37,750 nucleotides of DNA from Gordonia sputi NBRC 100414 (GTDB lineage Bacteria > Actinomycetota > Actinomycetes > Mycobacteriales > Mycobacteriaceae), in NCBI RefSeq assembly GCF_000248055.1, contig NZ_BAFC01000131.1, forward strand, positions 1 to 37,750. The letters are read 5' to 3'. Positions 1 through 8,566 of the stretch are shown here, one piece after another. The notes under the pieces are model-generated. The model worked only from the letters and a program-made list of their open reading frames with translations. It searched no databases and had not been told where the DNA came from. Each line of letters begins with the position of its first letter. The stretch's first letter is position 1. The translations under genes were made by a program, and so were the position numbers.

Positions 1-262
1 CAACACGCGGTAGAGGCTTCTCGACATGAAGTGGACTCCGAGTCGCAGGAAGTGTGGAATCGTGCACCCTCGTTGTCACTATAAGCACGGGGAACCTTCC
101 TGTCGTCGGATAGGGAGATCCCGGTAAATGTGTGCTCAATCGCTAAAAGTGGGTGCTGCAGCACCCACATCCTTCGATTCGACACACATGTGGGCTCTGT
201 CTGCAGCAGTGCTGGGCGGCCGACCGGGAATAACCCCAGAACGCGCCCCCAGAACAAAAACC
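1..262. other. Intergenic region with no supported gene
   Basis: I see no coding sequence with a convincing start and ribosome binding site here. The one clear structure is a perfect 20-base palindrome at 149-168 (arms GTGGGTGCTG / CAGCACCCAC). It could be an operator or the stem of a terminator for a gene left of the window. It has no T-run after it, so its role is open. Confidence 0.5.
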
Positions 263-296
263 GCGGCCCCGCAACCGAATTCGGTTGCGGGGCCGC
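263..296 (-). terminator. Rho-independent terminator of fadE5
   Basis: This is a perfect inverted repeat with 17-base arms (263-279 and 280-296), centred on GAATTC. Read on the minus strand it begins 34 bases after the fadE5 stop and is followed by GGTTTTTG, a T-run. A GC-rich stem followed by a T-run is the normal form of an intrinsic terminator. Confidence 0.85.
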
Positions 297-329
297 AGTG
301 GTCGTTTGTGACGCTCGTCGACCAACGGA

Positions 330-2162
330 TCAGAAAGCCGCTTCGTCGAGCTCCATCACGTCGTTGTCGATGTTCTCGACGACGCCGCGGACCGAGGTCA
401 GCAGCGGCAGCATGTTCTTGGCGAAGAAGCTCGCAACCGCGACCTTGCCGTCGTAGAACGCCTTGTCGCCATCGGCGGCACCCTCGTCGAGTTTGGTCAG
501 CGCGACCTCGGCCTGCTTGAGCAGCAGCCAGCCGATGAGCAGATCGCCGACGGCCATCAGGTAGCGCACCGAGCCGAGGCCGACCTTGTAGAGCTGCGTC
601 GCGTCTTCCTGCGCACCCATGAGGTAGCCGGTCAGCGTTGCGGTCATCGACTGCACGTCCTCGAGCGCGGTCTTCAGCAGCGCACGCTCGGTCTTGAGGC
701 GACCGTTGCCTGCCTCCGAGTCGATGAACGTCTGGATCTGCCCGGCGACGTGGGCGAGCGCCTGGCCCTTGTCGCGAATGATCTTGCGGAAGAAGAAGTC
801 CTGCGCCTGGATGGCAGTGGTGCCCTCGTAGAGCGAGTCGATCTTCGAGTCGCGGATGTACTGCTCGACCGGGTAGTCCTGCAGGAAGCCGGAGCCGCCG
901 TAGGTCTGCAGCGACTCGGTCAGCGTGCCGTAGGCGCGCTCGGAGCCGACGCCCTTGACGATCGGCAGGAGCAGGTCGTTGACGCGGTGAGCCATAGCGG
1001 CATCGGCGCCGGAGACGATCTGAGCCGCAGCCTCGTCCTGGTGCGACGCGGTGTAGAGGTACACGGCGCGCAGACCTTCGGCGTATGCCTTCTGGGTCAT
1101 CAGCGCACGACGCACGTCAGGGTGATGCGTGATGGTCACGCGCGGAGCGGTCTTGTCGGTCATCTGGGTCATGTCTGCACCCTGGACGCGCTCCTTGGCG
1201 TAGTCGAGTGCGTTGAGGTAACCGGTCGACAGGGTCGAGATCGCCTTGGTGCCCACCATCATTCGAGCGTGCTCGATGACGTCGAACATCTGCGCAATGC
1301 CCTTGTGGACCTCGCCGACGAGCCAGCCCTTGGCGGGTACGCCGTGCTGACCGAATGTGACCTCACATGTGGCCGAGACCTTCAGGCCCATCTTGTGCTC
1401 GACGTTGGTGACGAAGACGCCGTTGCGCTCACCGAGCTCGCCGGTCTCGTGGTCGAAGTGGAACTTCGGAACGAAGAACAGCGACAGTCCCTTGGTGCCG
1501 GGACCCGCGCCCTCGGGGCGTGCGAGCACCAGGTGGAAGAGGTTCTCGGTCATGTCCTGATCGCCCGAGGTGATGAAGCGCTTCACACCGTCGATGTGCC
1601 AGGTGCCGTCTTCCTGCTCGGTGGCCTTGGTGCGGCCTGCGCCGACATCCGATCCGGCGTCGGGCTCGGTCAGCACCATGGTGGCGCCCCAGCCGCGCTC
1701 GGCGCAGATCTGTGCCCACTTCTTCTGCTCGTCGGTGCCATTGTCGTAGAAGATCTCCGAGAATCCTGCGCCTGCGGAGTACATGAACAGTGCGGGGTTG
1801 GCGCCGAGGATCATCTCGCCGAGCGCCCAGTACAGCGAACGCGGAGCGGGCATGCCGCCGAGGTCCTCGTGCAGACCCACCTTGTCCCAGCCGGCCTCGA
1901 TGTAGGCGTTGTACGACTTCTTGAACGCCTCGGGGATCGTGACGCTGTGCGTCTCGGGGTCGAAGGTCGGGGGATTGCGGTCGCCCTCGGCGAACGAGTC
2001 GGCGATGACGCCCTCTGCCAGGTTCTTCACCTCGCGGAGCATGTCGACGGCGGTCTCGTGGTCGAGATCGCCGAACTCTCCGGATTCGAGGACCTTGTCG
2101 AGTTCGAACACGTCGAAGAGGTTGAACTGCAGGTCGCGCATGTTGCTCTTGTAATGACCCAT
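330..2162 (-). CDS. fadE5: Acyl-CoA dehydrogenase, FadE5 type
   Basis: A 610-residue FAD-dependent acyl-CoA dehydrogenase that makes the first oxidation of fatty acyl-CoA in beta-oxidation, in the cytoplasm. It is longer than the usual 380-400 residue enzyme because of an extra C-terminal domain, as in M. tuberculosis FadE5 (about 611 residues), which it resembles along its whole length: N-terminal HYKSN, middle [11 protein letters not shown]-terminal [11 protein letters not shown]. The likely catalytic base is Glu446 in [12 protein letters not shown]. The ATG at 2162 has the ribosome site GAAGGAA seven bases upstream. A strong terminator follows the gene, so it appears to be transcribed alone. 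FadE5 of mycobacteria accepts a broad range of chain lengths; the same breadth here is inference. Confidence 0.93.
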   Translation of the reverse strand: MGHYKSNMRDLQFNLFDVFELDKVLESGEFGDLDHETAVDMLREVKNLAEGVIADSFAEGDRNPPTFDPETHSVTIPEAFKKSYNAYIEAGWDKVGLHEDLGGMPAPRSLYWALGEMILGANPALFMYSAGAGFSEIFYDNGTDEQKKWAQICAERGWGATMVLTEPDAGSDVGAGRTKATEQEDGTWHIDGVKRFITSGDQDMTENLFHLVLARPEGAGPGTKGLSLFFVPKFHFDHETGELGERNGVFVTNVEHKMGLKVSATCEVTFGQHGVPAKGWLVGEVHKGIAQMFDVIEHARMMVGTKAISTLSTGYLNALDYAKERVQGADMTQMTDKTAPRVTITHHPDVRRALMTQKAYAEGLRAVYLYTASHQDEAAAQIVSGADAAMAHRVNDLLLPIVKGVGSERAYGTLTESLQTYGGSGFLQDYPVEQYIRDSKIDSLYEGTTAIQAQDFFFRKIIRDKGQALAHVAGQIQTFIDSEAGNGRLKTERALLKTALEDVQSMTATLTGYLMGAQEDATQLYKVGLGSVRYLMAVGDLLIGWLLLKQAEVALTKLDEGAADGDKAFYDGKVAVASFFAKNMLPLLTSVRGVVENIDNDVMELDEAAF

Positions 2163-2273
2163 TGCTGGTTCCTTCTACTAGACCTGGCATATAAGCCGCG
2201 GGCTGACGATCGTCGGGCGTGTCGAGGTGAGCGTCGGGAAAGTGCGTGGTTTTCAGGTTGACGCGGACACCAA

Positions 2274-2289
2274 GTTACTCGCCAGTAAC
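2274..2289. promoter_or_regulatory. Inverted repeat in the fadE5 upstream region, candidate operator
   Basis: GTTACT-CGCC-AGTAAC is a perfect 6+6 inverted repeat 112 bases upstream of the fadE5 start. The size and symmetry suit a TetR-type repressor, the class that often controls fatty-acid oxidation genes in this order. No regulator gene lies beside it, so the binding protein is unknown. Confidence 0.35.
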
Positions 2290-2387
2290 CCCAGTTTACC
2301 GTGTGGTGCAACACCCTCACAACCTCAACGCGTGTGAGCGTGCTCGCAATTGCAAGCAGTGTGGGCGAAGATCTCGACGGCGGGCGG

Positions 2388-3158
2388 TCAGAGGCCTTCG
2401 CGCAGGTAGGACAGGTCGGCGGGGATGCCCTCCGCGGGTGTCTCGAGAATCAGCGGCGCATCGGCGACCCGGGCGACCTCGACGAGGACGTCGGGATCGA
2501 TGTGACCCGACGCAAGATTCGCGTGGCGGTCGCGACCGGAGTCGAACTCGTCGCGTGAATTGTTCAGATGAACCAGGTCGATCCGGCCGGTGATGGCACG
2601 CACCCGCTCGACGAGGCCGACGAGGTCTTCGCCACCGGCCCACGCGTGGCAGGTATCCAGGCAGAATCCGGCCTGCTCGAAATCGCCGACCGCATCCCAC
2701 AGTCGGTCGATGGCCTCGAGGGTCCTGGCCATGGCGTGATCGCCGCCCGCGGTGTTCTCGATCAGGATCGGCACGCCGAAGCCGCCCTTGTCCTGCTGAC
2801 GGTCGAAAAGCTTGCGCCAGTTGGCAAATCCCTCGGCGGCGTCTTCGCCATCACGAAGGTGACCGCCATGTACGACGAGGCCGAAGGCCCCCAGTTCGGC
2901 TGCGGCGTCGGCTTGCTGTTCGACGGCCTTGCGCGATGGCATCCGGAGACGGTTGTTCAGACTCGCGACGTTGATCTGATAGCTCGAATGGACCACGACG
3001 TCGATGGGCGACTCGCGGATCTGCTGGGCCTCCGGATGTGGCTGCGGCTTCTTCCAGCTCTGCGGGTCGGTGACGAACATCTGGAAGACGTCGATCCCGA
3101 GTTCCTCTGCGGTCTCGAGTGGTGCGGCGTCTTCACGCAGGTGGGCTCCGATGCGCAT
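2388..3158 (-). CDS. nfo: Deoxyribonuclease IV (AP endonuclease)
   Basis: A 256-residue endonuclease IV of the xylose-isomerase-like TIM-barrel family, which cuts DNA 5' of abasic sites in base-excision repair. The protein starts MRIGAHL and shows the zinc-ligand segments expected for the family: VVHGGH, LIENTAGG, FCLDTCHAWA, HLNNSRDEFDSGRDRHANLASG. It closely follows the M. tuberculosis End protein (252 residues). The ATG at 3158 was chosen because it gives the family N-terminus; the same frame is open far upstream, but that part lies antisense to the PAP2 gene and has no family similarity. The ribosome site is weak (GTTGGTGCC before ATG). An imperfect palindrome at 2341-2358, past the stop codon, may be part of its 3' end. 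Confidence 0.92.
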   Translation of the reverse strand: MRIGAHLREDAAPLETAEELGIDVFQMFVTDPQSWKKPQPHPEAQQIRESPIDVVVHSSYQINVASLNNRLRMPSRKAVEQQADAAAELGAFGLVVHGGHLRDGEDAAEGFANWRKLFDRQQDKGGFGVPILIENTAGGDHAMARTLEAIDRLWDAVGDFEQAGFCLDTCHAWAGGEDLVGLVERVRAITGRIDLVHLNNSRDEFDSGRDRHANLASGHIDPDVLVEVARVADAPLILETPAEGIPADLSYLREGL

Positions 3159-3241
3159 GGCACCAACGATAGTGACCGGCTCCGACAGCAACGATAGTGA
3201 CCGTCTCCGACGGCGATCGACTCCGGGAGGGCGACGTGTGG

Positions 3242-3454
3242 TCAGTCGCCGAGTCCTGGCTCGGTTTCGATCGTGATCGGCACGCCGCTGGCGATCAACA
3301 GCCGACACGGCGCCTCGGTGTCGCGGTAGAGATGCAGCCACTCGTGACCCGCGCCGTGTTCGTAGACCTTGTCCAGCGCGCGGTTGAGTCGAGCCTCCGC
3401 CTCCTTGGTGATCAGGTAGCGCTGATCGCCGTAGCGGAGAAAACGGTTGGGCAT
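3242..3454 (-). CDS. Small conserved-looking protein of unknown function
   Basis: A 70-residue protein beginning MPNRFLRYGDQRY and ending ETEPGLGD. It has no signal peptide or membrane segment and a mixed charged composition, so it is probably cytoplasmic. I do not recognise a family. It is supported as a real gene by a strong ribosome site (GGGAGG, about six bases before the ATG at 3454) and actinobacterial codon use. It lies 83 bases upstream of the endonuclease IV gene on the same strand, so the two may be co-transcribed. A Crp/GlxR-like palindrome lies 31 bases upstream of its start. Confidence 0.65.
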   Translation of the reverse strand: MPNRFLRYGDQRYLITKEAEARLNRALDKVYEHGAGHEWLHLYRDTEAPCRLLIASGVPITIETEPGLGD

Positions 3455-3484
3455 GAAACCTCCCGGCGCCTACTGCCACATCGC

Positions 3485-3500
3485 TGTGATGCGCATCACC
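3485..3500. promoter_or_regulatory. Crp/GlxR-like binding site
   Basis: TGTGA-TGCGCA-TCACC differs by one base from the Crp-family consensus TGTGA-N6-TCACA, and the inner 14 bases (3486-3499) are a perfect palindrome. It lies between the divergent small gene at 3454 (minus) and the PAP2 gene at 3669 (plus), where a cAMP-receptor-type regulator could act on either. Assignment is by consensus only. Confidence 0.5.
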
Positions 3501-3668
3501 AGTGTAGGAAGTCTTTGCTGTGTATGTGCCGTCAACGGGTGGCAAACACCCCGTAACCGTCCGGTGTTCACTAGGGTGACAAACAGTTAAGGATGGACGG
3601 CGTTCCATCGTGTTTGTCGAGCGCGACGCGTCAGCATCCGTTCGACCGATGGAATCAGGATTGACCGC

Positions 3669-4898
3669 TTGAGCGTAGAAGACGCGATACGGCCCCCGAG
3701 GCGAGACGCAGGCGACGACGACTCGGACGAGCCGGCGACGATGGGACCTGTCCTCGACGACGTCGCCGACGCAGCCGAACTCGAGGCTGAGCCGGAGAAG
3801 CGGCGGGACCTGACCCTCGTCCGACGCATCGCCATCCTGGCCTGGATCGCGTTCATGGGCTACGAGTTCTCTGTCTACGGCCTCGCCTTCGACCGCACGC
3901 GACTGATCGTCCTGCTCTGCCTCGGGCTGTTCGCGGCGAGTATCGGCCGACGTCGAGCAATCACTGTGCTCATCGACTGGGCGCCGTTCGCGCTGGTCCT
4001 GCTCCTCTATGACTGGACGCGCGACGTCGCCCGAATCGTCGACATGCCGACGCACTGGCACCTCGCCGCCGACGTCGACCATGCGATGTTCGGCGTGGTT
4101 CCGACCGTCTGGTTGCAGAGCCACCTGAAAGAGCCGTCGGCGCCGTGGTGGGAGATCATCACCAGCGTCGTCTACATGTCGTACTTTGTGGTGCCGTACG
4201 CCGTCGCCGCTGTGCTGTGGTTGCGCGACCGCTCGTCGTGGCGTCGCTTCGCGGCGTGCTTTGTTGCCGCGACGTTCCTCGGGCTTGTCGGCTACACGCT
4301 GGTGCCTGCAGCCCCGCCGTGGGCTGCTGCACGTTGCACGTCCGAGCAGGTCGTCGACGGCCCGCGTGATGCCGAGTGCATGACGACGCCTGAGGCGACG
4401 ACGCCGGGAGGCATCCTCGGTCCGACCGATCCGCATCATCCCGGCGCACAGCCCTACGTCGAGCGCATCTCGGCGCGCGGCTGGGAGTACCTCAACATCC
4501 ACGTGGCGTCGAATCTGATCGAAGTGGGACAGGGGAAAGCCAATCTCGTCGCGGCGATCCCATCGCTGCACGCGGGTCTGACCATGCTGCTCGCCCTGTT
4601 CATGTGGCCACGGGTGAAAGCGCTGGGAAAAACGCTGTTCATGGGGTACGCGTTCGCGATGGCGTTCACGCTCGTCTACACCGCGGAGCACTACGTCTTC
4701 GACGTGTTGCTCGGATGGGCACTCGCCGCGACCGTGATTGCCGTCTACACGCTGATCGACCGTCGATTCATCCTGCCGCGACAGCGACGGCGCGCCGAGC
4801 AGGACAGCGCTGAGTTGGAGAGCGCTGAGCGGGAGAGTGCCGGGCAGGACAGCGCTGAGCGGGAGAGTGCCGGGCAGGAGAGTGCGGCGGGCGCCTGA
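3669..4898 (+). CDS. PAP2-superfamily membrane enzyme (Aur1/inositolphosphotransferase-like)
   Basis: A 409-residue multi-pass membrane protein. The phosphatase/transferase motifs are visible: TLVPAAPPW, IPSLHAG (His301) and EHYVFDVLLG (Glu340-Asp345), matching the PAP2 pattern in the form seen in Aur1/Ipt1-like lipid phosphotransferases. It probably hydrolyses or transfers a phospho-head-group on a lipid at the membrane; the substrate cannot be told from sequence. About six hydrophobic segments lie between residues 55 and 365, after an acidic soluble N-terminus. The start is TTG at 3669 with AGGA eight bases before it; the ATG at 3741 is an alternative. The C-terminal tail (from about residue 378) is a tandem pentapeptide array, [D/E]SA[E/G]x, not part of the fold. 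Confidence 0.8.
   Translation: MSVEDAIRPPRRDAGDDDSDEPATMGPVLDDVADAAELEAEPEKRRDLTLVRRIAILAWIAFMGYEFSVYGLAFDRTRLIVLLCLGLFAASIGRRRAITVLIDWAPFALVLLLYDWTRDVARIVDMPTHWHLAADVDHAMFGVVPTVWLQSHLKEPSAPWWEIITSVVYMSYFVVPYAVAAVLWLRDRSSWRRFAACFVAATFLGLVGYTLVPAAPPWAAARCTSEQVVDGPRDAECMTTPEATTPGGILGPTDPHHPGAQPYVERISARGWEYLNIHVASNLIEVGQGKANLVAAIPSLHAGLTMLLALFMWPRVKALGKTLFMGYAFAMAFTLVYTAEHYVFDVLLGWALAATVIAVYTLIDRRFILPRQRRRAEQDSAELESAERESAGQDSAERESAGQESAAGA
4806..4880 (+). repeat. 15-bp tandem array coding for a pentapeptide tail
   Basis: Five consecutive 15-base units (4806, 4821, 4836, 4851, 4866). Units 2 and 4 are identical, and units 3 and 5 differ by one base, giving a 30-base super-repeat. They encode DSAEL, ESAER, ESAGQ, DSAER, ESAGQ at the C-terminus of the PAP2 enzyme. 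Confidence 0.9.
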
Positions 4899-4926
4899 AA
4901 GCTCGCACGCCGGTAATCTGGTCGCC

Positions 4927-5355
4927 GTGGCCGCATCGCGTAGACGGGTGAGTGGTCGCCGACGTTTGGTACGACGCTTGGCGACGAGGCCCGCACGGCT
5001 TGGCTTCGCGGGTCTACTCGTGTTGGCCGTCGTCGTGATGCACGGTCTGGTCGGCCCGACTCATGCCGAGCTGCCCGCAGCGCCTCCCATGCACGCCGGC
5101 ATGCAGATGGGGCCGTCGACAGGCGCTGACTCGCAGATGTCGTCGGGCGACCATTGCGCCGTCCTCGGTCATCACTGTCTGTCCCTGCGCGCCATCGACT
5201 TTCCCACGATCGAACCGGCGGTCGTCGGAGTGCTGGTGTTCGCCGCACTGCTACTCGCGCTGGCAACTGTGTGGATGCCCGCTGTTCGCAGGCTAGGCCG
5301 TCCGCCGCCGTGGGCGATCCGAGATCACCTGTGTCTGAACGTGATTCGCTGCTGA
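4927..5355 (+). CDS. Small membrane protein, DUF6153-like
   Basis: A 142-residue protein from a GTG at 4927. A very basic N-terminus (RRRVSGRRRLVRR) leads into a first membrane segment (LGFAGLLVLAVVVMHGLVG). A short loop rich in His, Met and Cys follows (PPMHAGMQMG, GDHCAVLGHHC), then a second membrane segment (VVGVLVFAALLLALATVWMP) and a tail RPPPWAIRDHLCLNVIRC. This layout and the Pro-rich, Cys-containing tail resemble the actinobacterial DUF6153 family, which I recall sitting beside DUF305 genes, as here (67 bases before one). The Met/His loop suggests metal contact, perhaps copper, which is inference. The true start could be slightly upstream; the frame stays open into the PAP2 gene. Confidence 0.6.
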   Translation: MAASRRRVSGRRRLVRRLATRPARLGFAGLLVLAVVVMHGLVGPTHAELPAAPPMHAGMQMGPSTGADSQMSSGDHCAVLGHHCLSLRAIDFPTIEPAVVGVLVFAALLLALATVWMPAVRRLGRPPPWAIRDHLCLNVIRC

Positions 5356-5422
5356 TACGACGACTTCTGGTCCCGCTTGCACCGGGGCCGAGTTCAGCAC
5401 GTCACAACAAGACAAGGAAACC

Positions 5423-6118
5423 ATGATGTCCAGCAACACAATTCGTCGTACCCGCATGCTCGCTGCGTGCGCAGGTATCGCCGCGGTCGTCGGGATCGCG
5501 GGGTGTTCGACGTCCGACAGCGGGTCTGATAGTGCATCGTCGACCAGTACTGAGGCGAGCCGAAACGCCACGTCGTCGCAGAGTGCGTCGGCCGACTCGA
5601 CCAAGCACAACGCCGCCGACGTGACGTTCAACCAGATGATGATCCCGCACCATCAGCAGGCCATCGCAATGGCAGATCTCGTGCCGTCGCGCACCGAGAA
5701 CACCGCCGTTCGTGAGTTGGCGACACAGATCAAGAACGCTCAACAACCCGAGATCGACCAGATGACACAGAGATTGGCGTCGTGGGGAGTCTCTACCGCT
5801 CCCGACTCACAAGGTACCGAGAATCAGGGGTCCATGGATCACGGCACTATGGACCACGGTTCGATGGATATGGGTAACGGTGGCGGGGGCATGGGCATGA
5901 TGTCTGCTCAGGAGATGACCGCCATGGAGAACGCGCGCGGCCAGGAGTTCGACACACTGTGGCTGAAGGGAATGATCGCGCATCACCAGGGAGCGATCGA
6001 CATGGCCAAGACCGAGCTGGCCAACGGGATCGACCCGGCGTCGCGAGCGCTCGCCGAGCAGATCACCACGTCGCAGCAAGCCGAGATCGACCGCATGCGC
6101 TCGATGCTCGGGCAGTGA
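5423..6118 (+). CDS. DUF305 lipoprotein
   Basis: A 231-residue exported protein. The N-terminus is a lipoprotein signal (twin Arg, hydrophobic stretch, lipobox GIAGC with Cys28), followed by a Ser/Thr-rich linker. The DUF305 fold then shows its two His-His motifs, MMIPHHQQAIAMADL and GMIAHHQGAIDMAK, split by a Met/His/Gly-rich loop (SMDHGTMDHGSMDMGNG, GGGMGMM). The family is ferritin-like in fold and often linked to copper or other metals; the Met/His loop fits metal binding at the cell surface. The ATG at 5423 has AAGGAA four bases upstream. It follows the small membrane gene and is probably co-transcribed with it. Confidence 0.88.
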   Translation: MMSSNTIRRTRMLAACAGIAAVVGIAGCSTSDSGSDSASSTSTEASRNATSSQSASADSTKHNAADVTFNQMMIPHHQQAIAMADLVPSRTENTAVRELATQIKNAQQPEIDQMTQRLASWGVSTAPDSQGTENQGSMDHGTMDHGSMDMGNGGGGMGMMSAQEMTAMENARGQEFDTLWLKGMIAHHQGAIDMAKTELANGIDPASRALAEQITTSQQAEIDRMRSMLGQ

Positions 6119-6269
6119 GTTCGACGGCCGGATCGCGACTGGTCCGGTGCTGATCCGGCACTGATCCGGCCTTGAGATGAGCCGACGGTCGGTGGGCGCC
6201 CCAGCTCGCCGGCCGTCGCGCTCACTCGCGCCTGCGCTCAGTCCCAGTCCGCGCTCAATCCCGCAGCTG

Positions 6270-7370
6270 TCAATCCCGCCGCAGCGGCAACCGCATCAAG
6301 TAGACCTGGTAGCCCACCGAGACCGAGTACGTGAAGTACAGCGTGCTGCCCTGCGACCACGGATGGATGAAGGGTGCGTACCCGGTCAGCGGATTGTTCA
6401 TCGGCACGACCAACTCGCCGGACGTCCACGGGCCGACCGGATCGTCTGCGGTACGCATCACCACGCCGTTGTCGCTCTGGCCGAGCGAGATGAACTTACC
6501 GAGATAGCTGTTGTAGGCCACCGACATCTCGCCGGTCGGTGCGGGCATGACGGGGGTGGCCGCCGAAGGATTGCCTCGTGCCCAGTTTCCGTACGAGAAG
6601 TAGTCGTAGGCACCGAGGTTCTCGATGTCCTTGGCTTTCACCCGTGCGAGGTACACCGCCCCGAAGCGGCCGTCGGGGGTCCCGTAGGTGTAGACGGTGT
6701 CGCCGACCTTGAGGAACGCGGCCATCTGGAACTTCTTGTTTCCACCGCCGTTGGGTCGGAAGGCGTTGAGCGCGCGCCAGTTGTTGCCGTTGTCGTCCGA
6801 CACGACGAGTCCCGACCAATTCGTGTACCAGACCCCCGGCTGTCCCCAGTGCTTGACCGACATCACGCTCATGTACTGCTTGCCGTTCGCGGCGACACCC
6901 GCGGTCGGGATGATCGTGATCTCCTTGCGCAGATCGGGCTTCAGGAGTCGCTTGGCCTGCCTGGGTGGACCTGCGTGGCCGGTGAAGGTCATGCCGTCGG
7001 AGAGGTTGCGATCGGTGCTGCGCAGCAGGGCGTTGGACTGCCAGTACCAGAGCTGCCCGTAGAGCAACGACCACCCGTTGAACGTCTGGGTGTCGCCGAA
7101 CGCGGCGAGGATTTCTCCATTGCCGTTGTCCCACATGGTGCCGAGGTCGGTGCCGTAGATGTTGTAGCGGCCGGGGGTGTCGTTGATGGAACCCGGTCCG
7201 GTCAGGCGCGCGACCATGGTCGCCTCACCTGCGGCGTAGGTGGCAGCCGACGCCGCGGGAGCCATTACCGTACCGATGGTCACCGTCGTCGCAGCGACTG
7301 CGACGACCGCCGCGATGACCTTCCTTCGCGCCGCCACGCGCACCTTCCGACCACGCCAGCCCACTGCCAT
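6270..7370 (-). CDS. Secreted DUF4185 protein, candidate endo-D-arabinanase (GH183-like)
   Basis: A 366-residue secreted protein. The signal peptide has a basic N-region (GRKVRVAARRK), a hydrophobic core and a likely cleavage after Ala-Ser-Ala at residue 42. The rest reads as a beta-propeller-like DUF4185 domain: NIYGTDLGTMWDNGNGEILAAFGDT, SNALLRSTDRN, GLVVSDDNGNNW, YTYGTPDGRFGAVYLARV, GEMSVAYNSYLGKF. (Quoted segments are separate.) From memory, part of DUF4185 has been renamed glycoside hydrolase family GH183, acting on the D-arabinan of mycobacterial cell walls, and M. tuberculosis Rv3707c belongs there. In an arabinogalactan-making organism this would be a wall-remodelling enzyme; activity here is inference. 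ATG at 7370, AAGG nine bases upstream. Confidence 0.78.
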   Translation of the reverse strand: MAVGWRGRKVRVAARRKVIAAVVAVAATTVTIGTVMAPAASAATYAAGEATMVARLTGPGSINDTPGRYNIYGTDLGTMWDNGNGEILAAFGDTQTFNGWSLLYGQLWYWQSNALLRSTDRNLSDGMTFTGHAGPPRQAKRLLKPDLRKEITIIPTAGVAANGKQYMSVMSVKHWGQPGVWYTNWSGLVVSDDNGNNWRALNAFRPNGGGNKKFQMAAFLKVGDTVYTYGTPDGRFGAVYLARVKAKDIENLGAYDYFSYGNWARGNPSAATPVMPAPTGEMSVAYNSYLGKFISLGQSDNGVVMRTADDPVGPWTSGELVVPMNNPLTGYAPFIHPWSQGSTLYFTYSVSVGYQVYLMRLPLRRD

Positions 7371-7440
7371 GGCGTGACCTTATCAAGACCTAACGGTTAC
7401 CTCGCGCCGTAGTGCGCGGTTCTCACCGATTAGTGGACAA

Positions 7441-8451
7441 TCACGCCTCACGATATCGATCAGTGAGATCGATGCTGGTGAAATCGATCTCCGCGGCAGC
7501 GTTGTTGACCGCGGTGACAATCCCCATTCCGAACATTCCGTGCGAATCAAACAATCCAGCAGTACCGATGGAAATGCCGTCACTCTCGAGGTGGCTGTCG
7601 GCTTCGACGCCCATCCAGTCGCCCTGCGGAAGGCGTGCGAGTTCGACGCTGAGGTCGCAGTTGATGAAGCCGATACCGCTCGACCCCCAGTTCGTGACAA
7701 GACTCGTCGACTCCGCAGCGGTCACGGCCTTCACGAATGAGGTCGCCGGTTCGCCGTCGATCGCGGGCAGCGGATGCGACCAGAGCCGTTTGCGCCCGCC
7801 GTTCTGGTGCGCGCCCATATCCGTGTTCCAGGCGCTGTTCGACGCTCCCGGGATCCCGCCGGATTCCGACGCGTCGGTCGCATCTCGATCGGGTGTGCCT
7901 GCATCTGGGGCACCTTGATCGGGGGCACCTCGATCGGGGGCATCTCGATCGGGGGCATCGGACGAGAAGCGAGACATGAGATCGGTGTCGGGGATGGGAT
8001 CGGTCGGCGGTCGAAACGTGACGGCCCCGTCGGGCCGCTGCCACCGTGTGCCCGGGGGATTCACCGACGTACGGAGGAACACGGTCGTCGCCCGCGCCAC
8101 GACGACTTCATCGGCACCAGCCGTATCCGAGTCGGAGATATTCGGGGACTCACTTTGCACGACGTCGAGCTCGGCGACCCGGATTCGACGACCCGCGCGG
8201 ACGAGTCGGCCACGGGTGAATGTCGGCACTTCCCGTGCCACCTTGAACATGTCGATGGTGAAACGCGCCGGCCGAAAGCCGTCCTCGCCGAACTGCTGCT
8301 CGACGCGATGCGCGGCGAGCGCACACACCGCGGGCCCGTTGAGAGTGCCCGTCGCCCACAGGCTCAACGCGTACGACGTGGGCGTCACGACGCCGCTGTC
8401 GGATGACGCTGTCGAGCTGTACGAGGTAAAAAATGCGCTAGTTTTCGACAC
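7441..8451 (-). CDS. Acyl-CoA thioesterase family protein (TesB/hotdog-like)
   Basis: A 336-residue protein of the double-hotdog thioesterase-like group that hydrolyses acyl-CoA to free acid and CoA. Family features are the N-terminal YALSLWATGTLNGPAVCALAAH, the first-hotdog strand RFTIDMFKVAREVPTF, and the C-terminal second hotdog (PATSFVKAVTAAESTS to NNAAAEIDFTSIDL). The two halves are separated at residues 166-191 by an in-frame tandem pentapeptide insert ([D/G]APD[R/Q]) that is not part of the fold. The start is GTG at 8451, chosen for the family N-terminus; its ribosome site is poor. It is divergent from the HdeD-like gene. Substrate range is unknown. Confidence 0.75.
   Translation of the reverse strand: MSKTSAFFTSYSSTASSDSGVVTPTSYALSLWATGTLNGPAVCALAAHRVEQQFGEDGFRPARFTIDMFKVAREVPTFTRGRLVRAGRRIRVAELDVVQSESPNISDSDTAGADEVVVARATTVFLRTSVNPPGTRWQRPDGAVTFRPPTDPIPDTDLMSRFSSDAPDRDAPDRGAPDQGAPDAGTPDRDATDASESGGIPGASNSAWNTDMGAHQNGGRKRLWSHPLPAIDGEPATSFVKAVTAAESTSLVTNWGSSGIGFINCDLSVELARLPQGDWMGVEADSHLESDGISIGTAGLFDSHGMFGMGIVTAVNNAAAEIDFTSIDLTDRYREA
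7881..7955 (-). repeat. 15-bp tandem array inside the thioesterase gene
   Basis: Five 15-base units start at 7881, 7896, 7911, 7926 and 7941. The last three are nearly identical (CA[C/T]CT[C/T]GATCGGGGG in register). On the minus strand they encode repeats of the type APDRD / APDRG / APDQG in the linker between the two hotdog halves. Confidence 0.9.
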
Positions 8452-8566
8452 GAATCACTTTTACCCGCACGTGCACACTCGCACGAAACCGCCCCGGGGC
8501 ACCGCGCTTTCACTCACTTGCGTCCGAATCGCGTCAGAACGCCCGCCGCGGGGATAAGGTGAGCGC

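Noticed and set aside
750..2261. A 503-codon open frame on the plus strand opposite fadE5
   Set aside because: It mirrors the fadE5 codons in antisense, has no family similarity and arises from high GC at third positions.
3159..4691. Long upstream extension of the endonuclease IV frame
   Set aside because: The extension is antisense to the PAP2 gene and is Arg/Asp-rich nonsense; the family N-terminus starts at 3158.
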